NCBI GenBank assembly: GCA_020650975.1
Contig: JAIPMN010009706.1
Span: 1 to 37,566 of the forward strand
DNA: 37,566 bases
Reading direction: 5' to 3'
Origin: Apostichopus californicus
Taxonomy: Eukaryota; Echinodermata; Holothuroidea; Aspidochirotida; Stichopodidae
The position numbers and the translations under genes are program-made. The notes under the pieces were generated by a model that was not told where the DNA came from, did not search any database, and worked only from the letters and a program-made list of their open reading frames with translations. This document shows positions 25,954 through 34,900 of this stretch, piece after piece. Within the stretch, counting starts at the first letter, position 1, and each line of letters opens with the position of its first letter.

Positions 25954-28900
25954 CATTATTTTTTATTATTAGTCCACTATGAATGCTGGCTTTCTTTCAC
26001 TGGGCCTGAGAGCAGGTTGTTTTTGGCATTCTTCAAACACAGGAATTTTGTGCCCTGTTATTAAGGAACAACTCAGGCCAATAAGAGACCATGGCTTACA
26101 GGTTTAGTTGATACAGTATCATGTGATTCCCATTGCTACCCTTGTACAATCATGATCTTACCCACATTAAAAATCACATAATACAGGTGTGTCTACCTGG
26201 TCTATAGTATTCTTATGTAGCCTAATGTAAAATATTCTGGCCTTGCTTATAGAGTGCTCAAATTGGACATAATAATCTCATCAGAGGGATGTTACTGTAT
26301 CTATAACAGCAAGTAATAACCATCACTGTGGTTTGTGTTCATAAACTTGAACAGAATCTCCATGCACTTCACCTACAGTACCACAACAAGGTTGGCTACA
26401 ATTGTCTACAAAACTTACATATATCAGGAAATGTTAACTTAATACAAATTACAAGAAATATGCTTATAGCTCTTATCATCAGAACTGTCACATATTTCTG
26501 TCTGTATTTTAATGAGAGAAGGAGAGCATCAAAGAACTGTGTTTAATACAGTATAAACTTAAACAACATGGCTAGGAGATACCAAAAAGATGATCTATTT
26601 TTTCTTTAAAATCCTCACCAGATTTTCTTTTGCCTCTACTGTTTCTCTTTCTTTTCTTCTCCTTCTTCTTCTGCGATGCCGAATCCAGCTGCCAAATATC
26701 TCCAAGCTTTTCCAAATCCTCGTCGCTGCTCCAGTTCTCCCTACGGGACCCTGCCCTCATGCTGACGGAGCTCTCCGATACCAGTTGAAATCGCCACCAT
26801 GCTTCGTTTACGTACTGCGTTAGACTTGCTATTCTCTGTGCTAGATTTGGTAAGGCTACAGAGGTGTTCAAGTATCTTAGGAGACGGTCCTTTTCGTGAG
26901 GCACGGTGTCGTACGCCGATATGCCGTACAGCGCCATCTTTTCTTTGGAGATTTCTGTCAGGCAATTTTTCAACGTCATGAGAAGTTTCTTCATGACAGT
27001 TTCGCTGACGAGGAATCCTATCTGAGACGTGCTGAGGTGGCTCTGTTGGGACAGACTCTCTGAGCTGATTTGTCTCCCCGTACTTGCCTCTAACAAGAAA
27101 GCTTCGCTGCTCTGATTCCCTTGATCTTGTGTCTCAGACTTGCTGCTATCTTTCACCTTTGTTTTGTGTAGTACTGAAGAACTGATTGGACTAAAACCAA
27201 GAGACGCTTCTTTGGTGGAAACATCCAACTCTGTCAGCATCTTGTCACTTTTACTCTGCAAAGCTCCGTCTGTGAAATTGAGTCTCCTAGCCGTTGCGCC
27301 GTGTCTGGACTGTAAATCAAACGTGCTGCTAGCACCGGTGACCTTAACAGGACTAGAAAGGCTTTCCAAACTTGTGATGCTGAGGTTGGTAAGATCGTCT
27401 TCGATAAGGCCTTCCTCCTCTCCACTGTCAGCATGCAAGTCCCTGCCATCTGACAGGTCCTCATACCTCAGAAACAGCAGGGAGAATAGATTTTCAAGTA
27501 TCTCCACTCTGTAACTCAACGGATACAACCCTGCCATAGCGGATTCAACCTTCGTAAGACACTCGTCCAGATACTGCCCCGATTCAGCTTCCGTCTGTTT
27601 AGAGTCATCATTTTCTTCGCTCGAGGGTTTGGGTCCATGAAAGACACCTGCTAGAATGGCGTCCAGAAAATGCCTCAAAATCAGAAAGCTGGAGTAGATG
27701 ACTACATCCCGTTCTTGTTCCAGGGGGAGCTGATACACATCTTCGTCATCTGCAAATCGCACGCTCTTCGTCTTTTTGGTGTCGGTCTTCATCGCTCCAT
27801 CCTCTGAAAATTTACAAAAGGAAAAGGAGGAAATAAATGGCAGCAGAAACAATGTAGAGCAACTTATTTATGATTAAGAAATTTATTTGGCATTAATTAT
27901 ACAGTTTTCTAAGAGTGTAAAAAAAAGCAATAAAACTGTCATTAGAAAAACAGTACAAATTGTTGTACGTAAAATTTAGAGGGCCTGACATTTTCGATCC
28001 TAGCAGGATCTTCTTCAGAGGTTGGCTGAAACACAAACAGCGTAACAATATTCTTGTATACGTAATATATAACCTTACAAGGTCCTAATGGTTGGATCCG
28101 AGCAGGTTGAGACAAAAAACAAAACATTTTGATAGACTCATCGACAGACAGAAAAAAACATGAAAATATCTTTTTTTAAATTTTTTGAAATTGCTGGTGA
28201 TATTTACTGATTTCTGGTCTTTGTTTCAACAACTTGAACACCACATCTTGATCCAATTGTCCCAATCCTGTAAGACGATGCAACATGCTGAGTATGGAAC
28301 GTGAATCAAGGTCCTGAAACATCCTACTGGCTCGAGATTTCAACAGTACTTGTTGACCGGGGGATGGCATAAGCGGTCTGCAAAGGTAAAGAGCTTTATA
28401 TCATTTCATCAAAAAAAAAATTGCTGAAAATTGTCTATCATTTCAGATGAGGGAAAGCACTAAATAATTTCATTTTCCCCAAAACAGCCAGCCAATGTCC
28501 ATGGAAACCTCAATGATAGCTTTGATATTTTCATAGAGCCATAACTTCAAATGTTCTTACGTAAGCTGACCTTTTAAATATTATGTGGTGTTTTGCAGTT
28601 CAACTTTGGTTTCTCAATTTGAATTTCCACTCAAGTTTTTTTTAGAAGACAATCCCCCGAAAAAGATCTTCCTGACAAAGCAGCTTTTTGAAATATTTCT
28701 TTAAATAGATTGCAATTAACCAAACTAGGATATGTATCCTCCTGTATTGTTTACATCAAATGACTGTAATTGAGCGATTAATTAATGAATTTGATTCAAT
28801 CCTTGACATTTTTCGTCTACCAGACATTTTTCATAGCAGTATATTAATTTTCACAAGTTTAAACAAAAAATGTACTTTCGTTTCACTCCTTGAAATGAAA

Positions 28901-31900
28901 ATTGACTTAATTTTGTAATAGGATTTTACAATGGACTAGCAGTGAAATATTTATCAATTTAAATTGAAAAAACTGCTCTAAGTATATGCTGAGTAGAGAG
29001 AAATTTCTGGAGAAATGATATGGCCAATAAATGAGCAAAGTCCACTCTAAGTCTGTGAATAAAATCCTGACTGTACCTTCAAATGTGACACACAACTAAC
29101 TACAAAGTGCTCCAAAAATGCAACAAATTCCGCAAGAAAATTTACCACAAATTTCACTAACAGAATAAGCGAGTGGCTGAAAAAGGGACAGACTATATGT
29201 GAACAGTGCTGTGTGTTATTAAGTACCCCATCATATTTTGACTGAAGAGGTGCTTATTATAGGGTTAGACAATCTGTGATACAAAACCCTCCAGTTTGCT
29301 CAAACATGCAGACCTCAGGATTAAATATGCAATGTCCTCACAGCAGCTGCATGGTATTCCAAAGCTGATATATATTGATAATTTATTTTGTCCAAGCAAG
29401 AATTAAACTTTCCCTCATATGTCAAAACTCTGTCTCACTGGGTTGTTGCCAGGTACAAAATTTAATATTAAATGACAAATCTTGGTATCTTTGATATCAA
29501 AAAGCATCACTGGATTTAATGCCCTTTTATAATTTGTGAAAATGTGAAAAGAAAATTCACAGACCAATGATCAATTCTTGATATAGAAGTATGTGAATGT
29601 AACGAGATGCATTGACATCTACCAATTGAAATTTCACAGACCAATGACCAATTCTTGATAAAGTAACTTAGTATGTGAATGTAACGAGATACATTGACAT
29701 CTTCCAATTGAAATTTCACAGTCCTATGATCAATTCTTGATATGGTAACTTAGTATGTGAATGTAACGAGATACATTGACATCTTCTAATTGAAATTTCA
29801 CAGACCAATGATCAATTCTTGATATGGTAACTTAGTATGTGAATGTAACGAGATGCATTGACATCTGCCAATTGAAATTTCACAGACCAAAGATCGATTC
29901 TTGATATTGTAACTTAGTATGTGAATGTAACGAGATACATTGACATCTTCTAATTGAAATTTCAGTCCAATGATCAATTCTTGATATAGTAACTTAGTAT
30001 GTGAATGTAACGAGATGCATTGACATCTTCTAATTGAAATTTCACAGACCAAAGATCGATTCTTGATATTGTAACTTAGTATGTGAATGTAACGAGATAC
30101 ATTGACATCTTCTAATTGAAATTTCACAGACCAATGATCAATTCTTGATATAGTAACTTAGTATGTGATTGTAACGAGATGCATTGACATCTTCCAATTG
30201 AAATTTCACAGACCAATGATCAATTCTTGATCTATAGTAACTTAGTATGTGAATGTAACGAGATGCATTGACACCTTCTAATTGAAATTTCACAGTCCTA
30301 TGATTAATTCTTGATATGGTAAGTTAGTATATGAATAAAACAAAAAGCATTGACCTCTTCCAATTCAAATTGTTAAATTACCTCACTGTCTCTAGACACC
30401 ATCTCATACCAGCTACTTGCTCTCGTAACTTGTCACAAGCTTCATTCAGTAATGGGTCCTTACAGAACATCTGTTGATATGAAAGAATAGTTAGAGGTCA
30501 ATTTTTCACAACTTTTATTGGCTCCTAATTTCTCTATCGTTGTGTTTTTAAACAACTGCCCACCATGCAAATACACAGGCATAAATTCATCGTTAGTCTA
30601 TGTGTCATGGTTCTGCAGTACAATTGAATCATGAATTGTGTACTGCTACACATGTTTTCACATCTCTTATACTACACTTTGCAAGATCTTTGAACTGTGT
30701 GATGCAAGCTCAATCATGATTGATTCACACAAGTGCACCTCATATTATAATAAAACAATATTATCAGTCCAAACAAGAAATTTCTTTCCACTTTGGCCAT
30801 TCCCAACGATTGGTGAAAAAAACACAGTCTGTCAAAATCAGTTTCTGGCTGACTTCAGAAGCTTTCACCAAAACTTTAAAAGCAAAGACGATTACATAAG
30901 ATTGCAAATTACCCTAGAATTATAGTTTTAAATCTGAGAATGGAAGATTTGGAAAGAAGTTTGAGGAAGTGGATGTTGACCTTGAAGAAGGTCAGGGGTC
31001 GGCACAGTCCTAAAATGTTACCAACGTCTGAAATATCCTTGATTAATTTTTATACCTGATTCAGGCAAAGGGCCTGGATGAGATCTTCTGCTGATGCACT
31101 GCTGGTGACATAATTCCATCCGATGAGAAGAACTAGAGGTTTAAGGCATTGGAATTCGACCGGCTGAAGTAGAATAGTGAGTTCCTCAAATAGTCCATCT
31201 TGGATAAACTTCAGACAAGTACTCTGCGAGAGTTAGAGGAAACATTTAAAAAAAGATGTGAATTATGATCATGTAAGGTTGTACAATTAGGTGACCAAAA
31301 AAAAAAGTACTTTTGGACATGGAGTTTTAGAAATTTTATGCATTGATTCCCTATTTGTGCAGTGGTACATAGTACAGTGGTAATAACTTTAAAAAAATAT
31401 GCCAAAACCAAAAATGGTCATCTTTACTCTCGCAGGTCACAAGAATGTGGATTTCATGATATTTAATAAAAGCAAGCAAAAAACACATTCTCATAGGAGT
31501 CCACAAATACATTTTGAACCTGAAAGTTACGATCCTCACCACATCCCCCTCATGTAACCCCCCTGCCCCCTCCCCAACCCAAATTGTAAAAACAAAAAAA
31601 ACAAAATTAATAGAAGAATCTCTTTGGGAAGGAAAAAGTGACCAGCAAGTTACAGTAAAAGAGTAAAAGCAATATTAATTAGACTTTGAAAAGGTGTCTT
31701 CAACTTTCGTGGCAGACTAAGTGAAAGAAAATTGGTTTGATTTTGGTAAGCTTTTTCAATTCTGCTATCCCATGAGAGTGTGGTGAAACAGCTTGGTACC
31801 ATTTTCAACACTCTTGTCATATACTACTGCAGTAATACAGCTTGGTAGCTATACCAATAATGAAATACTGTATATACTGTAGCTTGTTAGCTGTTCAACA

Positions 31901-34900
31901 CTGTCATCCCATGAGATTTACAATAGTTTGGCTGGAGAAAATTGTAAACACATGCACAAGTTACTCCCAAATTCCACCTTTATTTGGTAAAATCATCTAC
32001 GAGCATAGACAATTTTACTTTTAAACAACTGAAACCTCAATTTAAAACACATACCACTACTTTAAACACTTGTAGATTAGATACTTACAACAATTTCACC
32101 GAGTAAGTGTATCTGCTTTTCTTGAACCAGAGCACTGTAAGTCTCCCACGCCTTCGCTCTATCATATTCTAATGCAAGCCCAACCAATAGTATTGTATCT
32201 TGAGAGCAATCCTTTAATTTACTCCTCTCGAGTACCACAGAGTCTTCTAAGTTCTGAAATAACTTCCTCTGCTGCACTCTGCTGTACAAGTGGGCCAAAT
32301 GCGACGTCTCTCTAGCCAAAATGGAAGACCTGACACTCAGAGCCAAGCTTTTATTGCTTACTTTGGACAACACATCCAAAATATCCTCAAACAATTTCTC
32401 GATTTGATTGTCCCCTGTTTGTGATGGTGGATCCCACCTTGCTAAGAGTGTAATGAAGTTTTCTACCCGCTCATCAAACTCAGGCGTGTCCTCCTTGCTG
32501 TTGGCGATGTCTTTACGTATCTCTGCCAGTAAATCTCTGATACAGATGGCATAAACCTTTTGGATAGATTGATTGCTCGTTTGGTACGTCACATGCCCGG
32601 GGAGGAGTAACTGACCGATGAGGGAGTGACCTAAAGAAGAACTATGCAAGAGGGTCTTTTGGAGGAACTGAAGGGCTTGCCGTGATAAAGAGGGCTTGTG
32701 GTGAAGTCGCCCTGGTTCTTCCTTTTCAGTCAAAAGTTCAAGGTAAAAGGAATATAACTCCTGTTTGAAAAAAAAACAGTAACAAACATTTAGAATATTT
32801 AGATTATCCCTCATTTCATGGAAAATGTATGACTTCAAAATTGATGATTCATTCTACATGACAAATTAAAATTTTTTTAAATTTTCATTCCGTAGGAAAT
32901 TTTAAAATATTTGATCCTGCCTGTAATGAACACTACCAAAGCATGGTTGAATTAAATAAGGTAATGTCCACATTGTAATGTCCACAATGTAATGTCCTAA
33001 TTGTAATGTCCACAATGTTTGTAATTCAGACAATGAGTAGCATCAGCAAATCATCCACAACCTCAATAGCATATATATCCACAGGAATTTTTCTTGTTTG
33101 TGACAGATATATGCAAAGGTAATGCACTCGGTTGTTCATTGAGATGCATTTTCTTTCGGATATACCCTTATGTTGATACATTAATGTGATACTGAGGTGG
33201 TCCAGTAGCTATGGACAGGGAGAGGGAGTGGCATCACTTATAAAACACCTATTCCATCAGCTTCCCTCACCAAGAACCCTCAATCTTCTTCTGTCTTCTC
33301 TCCTATCCTTATGACCTCTATCTCCACCCCACCCCTATCTACTTCCCCTTTCCAAATGTGTTAGCCTATTAGTAAATCTAATGGTATCCCTTAAAGCACT
33401 ATTTACAGTTTAAATTGACCCATGTTCCCAAATAGCCCTAAAACCAGAAATCCATAATTGATCATCAGTAACCAGAGTAAATTCCAGCATATACAAGGGA
33501 GTAGGATCGATTTACCTGGAAAACTGGAGGTGAAGACTCTGCGTGAACTTTCATCAGTAACATGAGAAACTCAACTTTCAGTTCAAACTCAGGAGGCAAG
33601 GCATTCTGGGAAGAAGAGAATGATGTTTCCATTAACAAACCCACAGAGATCATGAATTAAAGTTAAGAGGACAAAAAATGCCAAGATTTATTGAGAGTTT
33701 GACGATGTAACATGCTGGATCTTTCAAGAAAGTAATCATTTTCCTTTTGTAATGCACAATGTAATATGGAAACAAGTTACTGTATACCTCATGATACATT
33801 TTAATATTCCTTTTTTTTAAAGATCTTTGAAAAACTGCAGAACAGATGCATAAAAAGAGGGCTTGTTGGAGAAATAAAATGCAAAAATTTTCAATAAAAA
33901 CTTCCTTTTTTTTTGGAATTAAGAATGTTTTAGTGTTCTGCCCCTAGTTCTATTGATATTTACTCTGACAAAGCACAAATCGGTTTGCAAGCAATTAACC
34001 GAATCCCGATAGCAAAACTGGGTTTCTACTGCCATGTTTTGTATCTGCCTAGCTTTCTAGCATGATCATGAAGAATATACTACACTAATCTATAAATCTT
34101 TCCTCTATGCATTGCTTCCATCATATCCCTGCCCAGACCTACGAAGAAAGAAAGTCGCTGTGTAGCACATGTGGTTTGGGTAAAATATTTATCCTTACAA
34201 GCTGTCCATTATGGTGAATTTACAGTATTAAAGTGGGAATCAGGTCAGTATTTTCTACATCTAGTGGGAAGGTTTTTCATAAATTAGTCAGATATTTACC
34301 TCTGCTGTTGTAGTTAAAGTCTTCAGAAGCTGGGAACAATGCCAGGAGAGATGTACAGGAGAAGGCAGACTGTCAGATCCAAAGCTTGAAAGAAGTTAAA
34401 AAAAAAAAATGACATTTACTGAAGTATCAAATTACAAGAGTAATTTACCACAACATTTAGATGTCTTTAACTTATTTGACAAGTACTCATCGTTTTGACT
34501 TTGCATAAATAACAAGACACATATATAACTAATGAGCTGCCTTTCAAGTTTTTAATCACTAACAATGACACATTTCTGTTACAAGTATTCTGTAATTATT
34601 GTGCAGCAATACGGAAGGTTCATTCACTGGCACAATCTCTGGACTGGTTTTCTTATTTAAAAACAATATAAAAGACCAGCTCATAGAGTATGTTCATTGT
34701 TGTGCAGGAGATCAAACAAACCTCACAATTATATTCATATCACTTTTCTCACTGATCCAAAACAGGAATGAGGTAAATAATTTCTAATACACTAGGATGC
34801 TACAGATCTGTTAGTGAACCTTACACATTTGTACTGTTTAGCTCAAACAACCACAGATGTTATATTCAATTGTTCCTTGGTTGAACTGTATGGTGTACCT

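Noticed and set aside
25804..26064. An 86-codon poly-Leu/Ile open frame on the plus strand
   Set aside because: It is a translation of the (ATT)n microsatellite.
27140..27514. A 124-codon plus-strand open frame
   Set aside because: It is the shadow of E8, whose minus-strand frame has family similarity and matching splice phases.
29798..30127. A 109-codon open frame on the minus strand with repeated peptide motifs
   Set aside because: It lies wholly in the 82-bp satellite, and the repetition of the peptide follows the DNA repeat. There are no splice or start-context signals.
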